This document shows, piece after piece, positions 41,280 through 51,542 of a stretch of DNA of 64,000 nt. The notes under the pieces were generated by a model, which did not search any database, had not been told where the DNA came from, and was given only the letters and a program-made list of their open reading frames with translations. The stretch is from assembly GCA_963281255.1 (NCBI GenBank), contig OY725494.1:1501934-1565933 (forward strand), in the 5' to 3' direction. This stretch comes from Aphrocallistes beatrix. Its lineage: Eukaryota; Porifera; Hexactinellida; Sceptrulophora; Aphrocallistidae. A program made the position numbers and the translations under genes. Every line of letters begins with the position of its first letter. Positions within the stretch are counted from its first letter, which is position 1.

Positions 41280-41970
41280 TAAAGAATCAGCAATGAACGC
41301 CATCGAATCTACACCATCATCACCATCTGAACACCTCGCCAGCGCTACAGAAGACTCATTAGACCCTATATACTCTAAATGAAAAGGCGTATACAACAAC
41401 ATCCTGCAACTTATGCACAACTTGCACAACTTTTTGGATCAGATTCTAAGTAAAATCAATTAATTTCTATGTACCTCGAATTAATGCAACGATCGATAAA
41501 TATCAACCTTTAAATGCCACCAATGCTCAAATCTTCAACACCACCTAGATGCTAGGCATTATAAACAATCTGGCTAATTCAAATCCATCCCTACTCTACT
41601 AACAATTAAAATCGGGCATCTCCATAACATCAACAAACAACTTACAATAATATCAGATATCAACAAACAGTTAACTATCAGTCATAACCATCAAACACTG
41701 ACTGCATTACCACTAGTTGGCTTCCTCATCTTACTCCAAACTCTATTCTATTCTATTCTCTATGGCAATGGAATATTCTATAAATATGACAGGATGGAGA
41801 CAAGAACAACTAAGGCATTGGACTGTGAAAACATTCTTGGGACACTCAATACTATAATCTACCTCTTCCACACTCCTGACTAATTCTTCTTCTTCATCTG
41901 AAATTGCTCAAAAGCAGGGTACGTGGAACCTCTGCTCGATGTTATTCATGAACGCATTAAATTTCTCCAG
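41280..41970 (+). pseudogene. C19-like fragment, third copy
   Basis: In order: 'MNAIESTPSSPSEHLA' (41297), a C-x2-C pair (CHQC) near 41515, 'SIPTLLTIKIGHL' near 41585, 'QLTISHNHQTLTA' near 41668, 'VGFLILLQTLFYSILYGN' and 'IFYKYDRME' near 41720-41790. Several stops. The layout matches 17040-17640 and the end of 1-1240. Non-functional. Confidence 0.5.
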
Positions 41971-42995
41971 GAGAAGAAGAGATGGATGAAGAAAATCATA
42001 GCCTACCAATGATTGATACAATCATAACATTTTTGACCGATAAATCCTTATATGCTTAAATCGACAAATTACACCGTCGAATATTCAAAAGTTTATCGGC
42101 CTAACTTAGAAATAATGAGACAAAAGATCTTCTCACACTCTTAGAGTAAAATCTTGGATGAATGATATTACAGGGAAAGTCATCATGAATCTGACCTTAC
42201 TTATTAACTTAATTATCTCCCATAACGACTAAATATTTGAATGGAAAGTGGATACTTTCATAAATTTTCATGCAAATATATAATAAATTAATTTAATTTT
42301 TCTTGATTGAAGTTAATTAATCAATCATTCAAAAAATTATCATGTTCGCTCGAGTTTAGACTTACAAGGTCTTATACCAAGTCGAAAGTAAATGTATTAT
42401 TTCTTAATTAATTATTAAAATTGAAGACATTAAAAAACAAATTTTTCAATATACTAGTTACTTAGTTATCATGTAACAAGACTTTATTGATGATTGCATT
42501 TTTAATGCTAACTTGGTCATTTTAAGTTATGTGCTTAAAAGGATATTGTATTGTCAGTCGCATTTATTGACGATGACTTGTATTTGAATTTTGCAGCCTT
42601 CCATAAAAAATGATAGTTTCATTTCATCACACATGTCAATTTTGGAAACTTATTTCTTTCAGAATCTACTTGTCGAAGCTTAATAATGATAATTATGTTA
42701 ACTAAATTTCAAACATAATTATCACGGCGATGAATTCAGTATCCTAAACAAGTGGAATCACTCAAAGTGAAACTCAACCATATCACAATACTCCCCTGGA
42801 TAGCTGTGAACACTTGTTATTCTAGATCATCCTCTGTTCTCAACCGATAAATAGAAATATCCACCATGTGAAGCATTTTGACATTTTTAAGACCTTGTAA
42901 CTAATTAGAGGTGCTTTTGATTGTGAAGATCGGGTGTTCATCCGAATTAGTGGAGTGTTTTGACTGATTGGATCGACGAAAATTTATTAATTAAG
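41971..42995. other. AT-rich stretch
   Basis: About 1 kb with no convincing open frame or element end. Confidence 0.4.
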
Positions 42996-43218
42996 TTTTA
43001 TAGCAGGCCTGTCCAACATACGACCCGGGGGCCAAATTTGGCCCCCAGACAGGATTTTCTAGCCCGCAAACCCGCAAACGATACCCATTCAAAATCCTTA
43101 GATATGTATCTGGTGTTTAATATGGAATCTTTCCACAATCTCAAAGGAGTGTGAATTTTCAAAAGAACAATTCATCAGGTTTGAGTGATATATAATTACT
43201 ACATGCGCGGTGATGTTA

Positions 43219-44616
43219 CAGTGTGTTTCAAAAGTATTGGCAGTAAATCTAAACACTAGTATTTCGAAACCTGAAATGATAATGCAGTTTCTAAAAATTG
43301 CATAATAGTAATGATACAATAATGTAACAATGTGCGATAAATCAATATTTTATCTTCTTCCCTTTCAACTTTATGCACATTTTCAGGCGTTTAGGCATAG
43401 AATACACGAAATTTCTAATAAAATCGGGGGTAAAGTCTCCCACTCTGTAAGGATAGCAGTTCCTAAATCTTGCAAATTATTGAAACATCTCTTGGATAAT
43501 CTCTGCTTAAGAACGCCCCAGATGTTATCAATAGGGTTTAAATCAGGCGAATAAGCTGGCCACTCCAATAATTGAAGGTTTTGGCTCTCTTTCCATGATT
43601 TACTGAGCTTGGATCGATGAATTGGTGAATTGTCCTCTTGGAGAGTCCAGCCATCTGGATAGTAAACATCAGCAGTTTCGATTAGGCATTCATTCAGCAT
43701 ATCAATATACATCTTAGAAGTAAAATTAACAAAAAAAATCTTTAGAATTGTGGTACCTCTGGATGAAATACCCCCCCCCCCATACATGTAGCTTCGGCGT
43801 ATGTCTCTGAACCTTTGAAATTGGATTTTCTTGAGACTTGGTCCATATTCCTACAGTCCCTCTATTTAACCAGATAGAGCATTCATCGGTGAAGAAAACA
43901 TTTTCCCATTCCCTCTTTTTATGAATTTTACACCATTCAACTCTCTTTTTTGCAGTTTCATCGGTAATGAATGGTCCAATAACAGGGGATCTAAAGTCAA
44001 ATCCACACGCGCGAGTCGCCCGATAGACAGTCGACATGGATGGGGTATCTGTGAACTTAGATAAAAAGGTTTGCGTGGAGAGAACGTGTGGACATCTTCG
44101 GATAACAGTTTAAAGTTCTTATAATTGATTGTTTTTTTGTGAATATGTAATAACTTTCGGCCGTCCACTAACACTCTTGTGTTGTAAGCTTTTCCCCTCA
44201 CGAACCATAGATTTTATGCGAAAAACTGTTCTTATCGGGTATCCGCGTTCTTCGAGAAATTTCAGTTGGGGATGTGATTCCTGCATCGATCAGAGTTTTT
44301 AGCTTCTTCCTCTGTTTTAATTGAGTCATTCTAAGGATTAATAAAGGTGAATGTTCTAAAAACATGCCAATTATAATCAAGTGATCAGCTTCGGCGAGCT
44401 GAAAAATCCAAATTGTACTTTTTAGTAGACACTCTTTTGGTTGATGGAGTATCTACTCAATTGGTATATAAAAAATTCAATTGAACTTGATAAATGTCAT
44501 GAGAAATACCATTGCATAAAACTTCAAGTGAAACAATGATTGAAAACTACATCAAATTCAATAGGCACACGATTCATGTTACTATCATTGACTGCCAATA
44601 CTTTTGAAACACACTG
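43219..44616 (-). mobile_element. Tc1-like transposon, 1398 bp, nested in the hAT element
   Basis: Perfect TIRs of at least 26 bp starting CAGTGTGTTTCAAAAGTATT, with TA on each side (43217-43218, 44617-44618). The transposase gene is on the minus strand. Identical TIRs suggest a relatively recent arrival, yet the gene has decayed. Confidence 0.9.
43383..44380 (-). pseudogene. Tc1-like transposase with an Asp in place of the catalytic Glu
   Basis: In order: a DNA-binding helix 'KLKTLIDAGITSPTEISRRT' (44310-44250), 'SMSTVYRATRACGFDF' (44040), 'FFTDECSIWL' (first Asp, about 43890), 'PKLHVWGG' (43790), 'LQEDNSPIHRS' (second Asp, about 43640), and 'YSPDLNPIDNIW' (43540), where the usual NPIEN reads NPIDN. 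There are 34 residues between the second and third acids. Frame changes near 44200, 44040-44100 and at a run of ten Cs at 43771-43780 (GGG codons). Close to intact otherwise. Confidence 0.8.
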
Positions 44617-44849
44617 TAGATAATTATCAAATTAAGTACGTATATGATAATTTACATAAAGATATTTATGTTAACATCAATTCTCGTTTACGTAATTAAT
44701 TTTTTACCAAATTATTATATACCCAAGTATAAAATCGATAATATAAATAAGGTATAAAATAAAAATCATTTTCAATTTAGCCCGCTATTTATTATTAGGC
44801 CTTTCAATTTGCCCCATTAAGAAATGAGTTAGGCAGCCCTGTTTTATAG

Positions 44850-45265
44850 ACTAGAATAAAATAATAACGCGTGTCAAGTTAAAATATATGCTGAATATTC
44901 ATGGTGCGTGTCAAGCTATGATGCGTGTCATGTTACAAAGAGACAGATATAGTTGTTAATCTTAGTTGTAACCAGTTTACACTCCTTTAGGTTATTATAC
45001 TTTGCGCCAGATATTCTAGATATTCTGCTTAAGGTGAAATAAGTAGCTTAGTCAATCGAAGTTCCTAAACAATGTTCATCATGATCAAGCAAAGGTGTTG
45101 AACAAATACAAAAGCATCGATGGTTTTAAGCATTAGAGATTATTCAATCACTGAACAGTCACTGATTTTTCTTTTAATAACCACTTGTACTATTTGTAGA
45201 GTATTTACTTAGATATATTGATAAACTGCAGATTATTTAAGTTCTGAACAGTGAATTATATGAAA
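44850..45265. other. unassigned stretch
   Basis: Nothing recognised. Confidence 0.4.
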
Positions 45266-45980
45266 TTTTTTATCGTTGATTTCATTATATTACTGAGTGG
45301 GCTACCATTTAATAATACTATAGGTAGTTAGACAGTAGCAATTTTAATTTTAATGGGTTTACTCCCCTAAATGTTAGCGCTGGTGAAAATAGATATTATT
45401 GGAGAAGGTTTTTAATGCGTTTATCAGTTAGTTTTTAATTATTATATATTTTTAAATGAAAAGGACTTGAAACATTGTTTTATCCCATTTGGAGATTATA
45501 TAAAGCGAAGATTTAGAAAAAATCCAGGGTTGATAAAAATCATGATTTTTTTTTAAAAAATCGGATTTTTTTTGATGAACATTGTTCACAATAATATGTA
45601 TGATCTTGATCTTGATCTTAATTCGAATAGAGTCAGTCTCGTTAATACGAATCAGGGAACCTTCAAAACTTGTACGTATTATCCGGAATTCGTATTACCC
45701 GAAGTTAATTTTATGCATTTGTACAGGCTGGGGAATCAAACATTGTTCGCTTTAACCGGTATTTTCCCTTATCCGTGTTCGTATTAGCGAGAGGCTACTT
45801 TACTTTATTATATGATTTAAATCAAACAACCCTGAAAAAATCTCAATAAAATCCCTTCAAAATAGATCTAAATTTGAATTCATTTCTATAATACTCGGGG
45901 AATGGCAGGTTTAATAGCAGATAATTGCATCTTATATATTAAAACGATAGGATTTTTATGCTTTTAGTTTGCCGACAATA
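45266..45980 (+). repeat. dispersed repeat R1, copy 4, split by a MITE
   Basis: TATTACTGAGTGGGCTACCA at 45290 and CCATTTGGAGATTATATAAA at 45487. It resumes after about 45830 with the AAAATCCCTTCAAAATAGAT block seen in copy 2. The pogo-like MITE at 45634-45797 and a T-rich patch separate the two parts. Confidence 0.5.
45634..45797. mobile_element. pogo-type MITE (about 164 bp)
   Basis: CAGTCTCGTTAATACGAATC at the left, and at the right the complement of CCTCTCGCTAATACGAACAC. Both are followed by AGGGAA. The 71-codon frame over it is incidental. Confidence 0.5.
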
Positions 45981-46443
45981 CTAGTTATAGTGGCCAACTT
46001 CTGAAATGAGTGGCTATATTCTTCTTTTATTTCTCGGTGATTTTCTTAATGGTCAAACCATAAGAGATTAAGGTCTGAAATTCTGGGTATAGGTGCCTTG
46101 AGAGTATGACATGTGCAACAAACTCTTCGACTTTCGATCGGACACCAAAGGATTAAATGAGACACTTTTGAATGGCCAGACAGGGTGTTGACTATAACAC
46201 TAATGAGTAGCAAGTGAGATTGTTAAAAGTATATTACTTAAATATCTATTTCCATTAATAGGAGTACATAGCAAATAACTACGAGTTCAGACTTGTCATT
46301 ATTAAATAGGAAAGGATAAAACTATACAGATTTTCAAAACTCCAACTAATAAATCTTCATCACATATCCTGACACCTTTTGATGGATATATTTGTAGTTA
46401 AGTGACGATGACATCTTGACAGTAATCATCCTTATCGACCCAA
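45981..46443. other. unassigned stretch
   Basis: No gene recognised. ACAGGGTGTTGACTATAACA at 46191 could be a transposon end, but no matching partner was found beyond 47316. Confidence 0.3.
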
Positions 46444-47316
46444 TTGATAGGGAAAATACAATTACTCATGGAAGGAAAGAAACACTCTCCGAAGGAAAAC
46501 AGTTCGATTGTGTGCGTGTCTATAGCCACCGTTTACAACCTGATCTTTCGAATGATGTCAAGAACTTCTCTTGTTCACAAGAATGGCGTAGGTAGACCAG
46601 GTAGACTCATTTTCAAAATCAATAAATATGTTGCTAGGACCGTCAACCTCAATCCCTCGATTTCAATTCGTAATCATACAGCTAGCTGTTCGGTTGAAGT
46701 AGGACGAGATAACATGAACCACTGCTTGAGAAAACTTAAATATTCCAAGCCTTATCCAACACGTGATCCTTTATTATCTGAAAAAGTCGACTCTATAGGA
46801 TCCAGTGGGTAAAGGAATCACCAATAACCAATGGCATATCCAGATGTGGGTCAAAATGGTGGAAACTCAGTGGGAACTCAGTCCACAGTAAAACACACCC
46901 AGAAGATTAATATATGGGCTGCCTTCTCCTCAATGGGGACTTTCCCGTTGTGCATTTTCTCGAAGATGCTGAATGCGGAATTGTTTATAAAAATAATAGA
47001 GGTTCATTTGCTCGCGGAAGCCCATGTCTTATACCAGGATGCTTGGTTCCTAGTTCAAGACAACGATCCCAAGCATACAGCAGAGTTAACGAAGGCTTGG
47101 ATGGTGGAAAATATGCCGAATAAAAAGATAGATTGGCCTAGCCAGAGTCCAGACATCAACCCCATCGAGAATTTGTTTGCTTGGGTTAAACTAAATCTAA
47201 TAAAAAGGCGTCAAAAGAATATTACAAAGCTGAAAGAGGAACTAACTGCCTTGTGGGAAAATATCAATAGTGATTTTCTAGAAAAATATTGGCTTTCGAT
47301 GCCAAGGAGATGCTAA
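46444..47316 (+). pseudogene. Tc1-like transposase, DD35E spacing, first-Asp segment lost
   Basis: The first part (46444-46812) has a DNA-binding domain: 'SPKENSSIVCVSIATVYNL', the GRP linker 'NGVGRPGRLIFKINKYVART', then 'NMNHCLRKLKYSKPYPTRD'. The second part (46831-47316) starts in 'TVKHTQKINIWAAFSSMG', then 'LVQDNDPKHTAELTKAWMV' (second Asp) and 'WPSQSPDINPIENLFAWVK' (Glu). Thirty-five residues lie between them. The region that should hold the first Asp (the FSDES-like box) is missing between the parts. The C-terminus 'LSMPRRC' is normal for the family. No TIRs were identified. Confidence 0.75.
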
Positions 47317-47479
47317 TTGGTCATTGATAATGATGGTCATAAAATAAATTATAAAATTTGTGGGTTTAAGTGTTATATTTTCACCAAAATGAATACCTTA
47401 CCTATCCCAATTCATTAAACATCGCAATTTTGAAAAATTCTAAATAATTATCTGACATACTAGCACAGATGTACTAGAC

Positions 47480-47684
47480 CATGGGTTTATCTAGGATTTT
47501 CCAATCCGGCACTTTTTTGGAGGTGATAAAAGCTATATGGCACCCAAACAGTGGTTTATCTTGTAATTCCAGGGGTGATAGCAACCCGGGACCAAAATCG
47601 AATCACACTGCAAGCACCTTGGCTCCTCGGACGATACCAGGCTGGCACCTATAAGTGCCGACCGAGCACCTAGATAAACCCCTG
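47480..47684. mobile_element. hAT-type MITE (205 bp), 8-bp duplication TACTAGAC
   Basis: The ends are CATGGGTTTATCTAGG and the complement of CAGGGGTTTATCTAGG. TACTAGAC flanks it exactly (47472-47479, 47685-47692). There is no coding sequence. Confidence 0.85.
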
Positions 47685-47937
47685 TACTAGACCCGTCTAC
47701 AAAAGTTGAACACTGTTGCTGAAGGGTAACAATATTAAAGTAAAGTTAAAACTAGGTAAAATTTGCAAATTTCAGACTTAAATTAAATTTAGAACAATTC
47801 AGACGAGCCAACCACTTAAAAGAGGCGACAATCCTATGATGATTTGCGAAAAAATAAAGAGAAAATTATGAAAGCTCGCTGAATTACAATGATGGTGAGA
47901 AGGATTGAAATCAAAAATTCTGTAAAAGCAATTTTTA

Positions 47938-48521
47938 AAGGGTTATCCAAAAGTTTTGCAACAATACATTTACTCATTGACTTGACTAGGATAATTTAGT
48001 TCAAATAGGTCATCTATGAAATCTACTACCTACCCTTCTAGTTTAGGAATGAACACTATTCATTGCGGAAAATATGTTTTATACATATTTTTGAGATATA
48101 CGTATACCTTGGACTCCAATAATCTGATCTCAAAATTGTTCGGAAATAACTTTCTTCCCCTGATTAAATATATTTATACCTTCCTATAGTCAACTATTAA
48201 TTCAAAAACTAAAATATGATAATTTATTTTGGTTTATATACCGGAAATCATCAATAAGAACAACAATTGTTAAAGTATAATCATAGAATGGACCTAGCAT
48301 TCGAGATTTTTTTCATTTAATTTTTCTCATTTTTTCTCAACAAACAAACATTAATGATCCACCTTATCAAATACGCGTATATTCGGAAATACCAGCATTT
48401 GGATTAAAAATAATTAAAATATTCTGTATAATTTTCAAGGAACCTGAAATGTCAGATGCTAGATCCACTTGTGTAAGTATAATACATCAGCAAAATATGT
48501 TGCAGAACTTTTGGAACACCT
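47938..48521. mobile_element. Tc1-type MITE, inverse copy of 7066-7657
   Basis: The left end AGGGTTATCCAAAAGTTTTG and right end the complement of AGGTGTTCCAAAAGTTCTGC are both decayed. Interior matches to the 7066 copy in reverse confirm the family. Confidence 0.6.
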
Positions 48522-50119
48522 AAGTTAATGAACCAAAGTGGGTATTTTATGTGAAATATAGGTCCGCAAGGAGGCAAAGTAGAGAAAAACATATATAATT
48601 ATTGTTTCGTCCGGAGTACGACTTTTATGGAATTTTGAATTGTGTGCTTTTGGGTATTTTGAACTTGGAAATTTCCTATCGATAATAAAGTTAATTTAAA
48701 TGAAAAATATGAAAAATCAACTTACAGATATTTTAATGGTGTGATTTGAAAGAAAACTGTTGGATAGAGAATCAAGATGGATATCAGTACACATACCACA
48801 TAACATTTCAATTTCATCATCAGAATTAGGAGATACAAAAATTATTGATTTATCAACAAGTTGGTTAGGATTATGAAGGATCTAAAGGCGGGTTCAAATA
48901 ATCTCATATATTAGATAAAAATAAATAAAATAAATAAAATAAACAGAATACTAACAGCGCACATCAGGGTATTATTCAGCTCCTCAAAGATACAGACCTA
49001 ATCTCAAATCACTAAATTTTCATACGCCTAAATCGATAAATAGTATTACAATAAGGGTAAATTGTGTATTATTCTGGATTTTCACGCTCCTAAACACTTT
49101 AAGACTTAAAATCATACGCCTGAAGGAGCGTCTCGCGCTCCTAGATAATCCCTTAGCGAAATTCAGTAATAGCCACAAAAGGGAGAGTGTTTACAAATTT
49201 ACAAAATTAAATCACAGTTAAATATACAAACTAGAAAAGTTATTAACTGAAATTAAATGACAATTGTTAATTCATCACCATCTTCATTATAACCATTATT
49301 GAACATTTGAATTTACTCGATGCATTCTTATAGTGAAACTAATCAAAGTAGACGCTGTAGAACAAATCTCTAGACACGAAGTATTTGTTACTATAAATAT
49401 AAAAAATGAATGTAAAATTATTGTTAAGGTTGATTCCTATAATAGCTAACTTTTGACTTTTTCAACCGATTCATTCAATTTTTTCAGTGCAGATTTGAAT
49501 CGCAGGGTTATCTGCAAAACTGCATTAATAATTGAAATAATCCAAACAATATAAAAAATTTTAAAAAAATTTGGGCAATTTACAAGGAACAAATCGGAAA
49601 CAATATTCCTACAATCTTTTAGAAACTTTTCAAATTCATTCATAAATCGATGATCTAACTAATGAACAGACAGATTTTTGAAATTTTGAAAATTGTTAAA
49701 AATTCACACCAAACACCCGAGGAATTTTATTTTTAGTAATTTTGACACTATTTTTTTAATAATTCTCTTTTTATTCCTAATATCAAAATTATGTCTGTTC
49801 ATTATGTTCTACTCTTCGAGATCTATCAGAAACCGTTGTTTTCGCCCCTATGTTGAATTTACAAAAAGTTATCACCTTTATAATTGCTGAAAAAAAAGTC
49901 TCATAAAATAGGATTTAGAAAATATTTATATATGTACCTCAATTTCCATTAGTTTTAACTGCTTTGGAATATTAAATAACATGCAAATATCCTTATTCGA
50001 CAACTTATAGCAGTGCTTAACTTCAAAATATGGTAGGGTATATCAAAATTTTCTCCATCAAAAGTGGGGAAAACTGGTCATTGCTGACTGGCCGCAAAAT
50101 AACCACATTCGATAGTGTC
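48522..50119. other. AT-rich stretch; one minus-strand 65-codon frame with a membrane segment
   Basis: The frame at 49446-49643 starts MNEFEKFLKDC and has a hydrophobic run, 'IFYIVWIISIINAVLQI', that could span a membrane, then ends at TAG. It has no homologue that I recognise and the AT-rich context makes chance likely. The rest is featureless. Confidence 0.25.
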
Positions 50120-50440
50120 CGCAGGAATCCAAGATCAATAACTTCTTTGAACCATGTCAGATCATCATTTTAATACTAAATTCGTGCTAAACACTAAATT
50201 TCCAAAAATTTGATATATATATTGACCATATTTGGAGAATTTTTGGATGTCCGTGCATAGCAACGGCCAGGAATTTTTTCACATTTCTGGCCGTTGCTAG
50301 GAACCCGCAGCCAAAGAATTTCTCCAAATATGTCCAATATATATATCAAATTGCTGGAAATTCAGTGCTGAGCACGAATTTAGCATTAAAATGATGATCT
50401 AACATGCTTCAAAGAAGTTATGGATATGATACTTTCCGTT
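50120..50440. mobile_element. long palindromic MITE, first copy
   Basis: Left arm AATAACTTCTTTGAACCATG… and right arm …CATGCTTCAAAGAAGTTATG pair over about 140 bp. The centre reads GCAACGGCCAGGAATTTTTT, then TTCTGGCCGTTGC. TATATATATTGACCATATTT lies in one arm and ATATGTCCAATATATATAT in the other. Related to 59725-59945. Confidence 0.65.
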
Positions 50441-50639
50441 TCAAAAATGTGTCCTTTTTTTGGCGACACCAGGTGGTAGAAGTGGCTCTAAGTGGCGAAA
50501 TATTAGCATTGAAATTCTAAAAATCGAAACTAATGTTAAGAACCCCTTTAGGGATCTAAAAATGATTAAAAAGGTCTTTCTGCAATATTTAGATATAAAA
50601 CAAAATGCCCATAGGAAAGGCCAACCTTAACTAAGGTAG

Positions 50640-51069
50640 CCACCTACATAATTATTCGATAAACCAGACTATAGAGATTTAGTGATCCAGAAATTTCATG
50701 AATTGGATTAGACCGATCTTTACTATGAGTGACTTTGATGCATTCCATTGGGAACATTTCTGTTAACTCATTTCCATTAATCATTAATTCCTTAATCAAT
50801 CCTAACGATAATAATTCCACTTTAGCATTTATATGAAAACATTCGATGAGGGAGGTGCTTCGAAACATCTATTCTATGGTATCCAAACTCAGGGTGGCGC
50901 AGATAGTTCTAAAGCACTATGTTTCCAGCATGATTATTCTATGAATACGACGTCATTTAGCGGCATATTTTTGAACGGGCTAAACCATAATTCGCCAAAT
51001 AATACCATCGTGCCAAATTTAGGATCCAGTACCCAATTTAATGACACAACTGAAAAAACAAATTATTAA
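50640..51069. other. open frames on both strands, unassigned
   Basis: The plus strand is open for 78 codons from 50833 (MKTFDEGGASKHLF…). The minus strand shows an acceptor-like TTGTTTTTTCAG at 51055-51066 followed by 38 open codons (including 'LNWVLDPKFGTMVLFGELWF') and, after frame changes, 74 more to 50644. I cannot tell which strand, if either, is or was coding. No motif recognised. Confidence 0.2.
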
Positions 51070-51542
51070 TCGTATCTAATTTGAAGGATGCTTGGCAAGA
51101 GGTAAACGGTAAAAAAAAAGGTGGATACTCTATTACATAAACGGTTCCAAAAATTATTAAGATCATTTAATATCAAATTTTGCAATAAATACAGCTTAAA
51201 ATAAAAACTAAAAATAAATCACTAATTAGTAAATTAAGGATGGATTACACTAAAGAGAGTTATATAGAATAGCTGTTAAACTAGAGTTGTGCACATTTTT
51301 GACAAAATATGAAAACTTACTATATTGCATCTACACATCATATGGTATGTTTTTAGATTTGGAGCCATCTTAGAACTGACTGTTGAGGATCATGACATTT
51401 TGGATTAAGTAATGAAGTCATAATCAGAATTTTAACATTATAAATTCCAGGTTCGACCTTAATTTTGCCATTATTGGTGATAAAAAGATACATTTTTATC
51501 ACAATTGTATAATTAAATAACTCACTTACAGATATCAAAGTA
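51070..51542. other. unassigned stretch
   Basis: Nothing recognised. Confidence 0.4.

Larger units (their letters stand above)
43004..44841. mobile_element. hAT-type non-autonomous element with 8-bp duplication, split by a Tc1
   Basis: The ends are CAGGCCTGTCCAACATACG and the complement of CAGGGCTGCCTAACTC. TTTTATAG flanks both sides (42996-43003, 44842-44849). Without the Tc1 inside (43219-44616) it is about 440 bp and has no transposase. The left end carries GGGGGCCAAATTTGGCCCCC, a 20-bp palindrome. Confidence 0.85.

Noticed and set aside
45572-45787. 71-codon frame MMNIVHNNMYD…
   Set aside because: It overlays a pogo-type MITE with inverted ends and has no motif.
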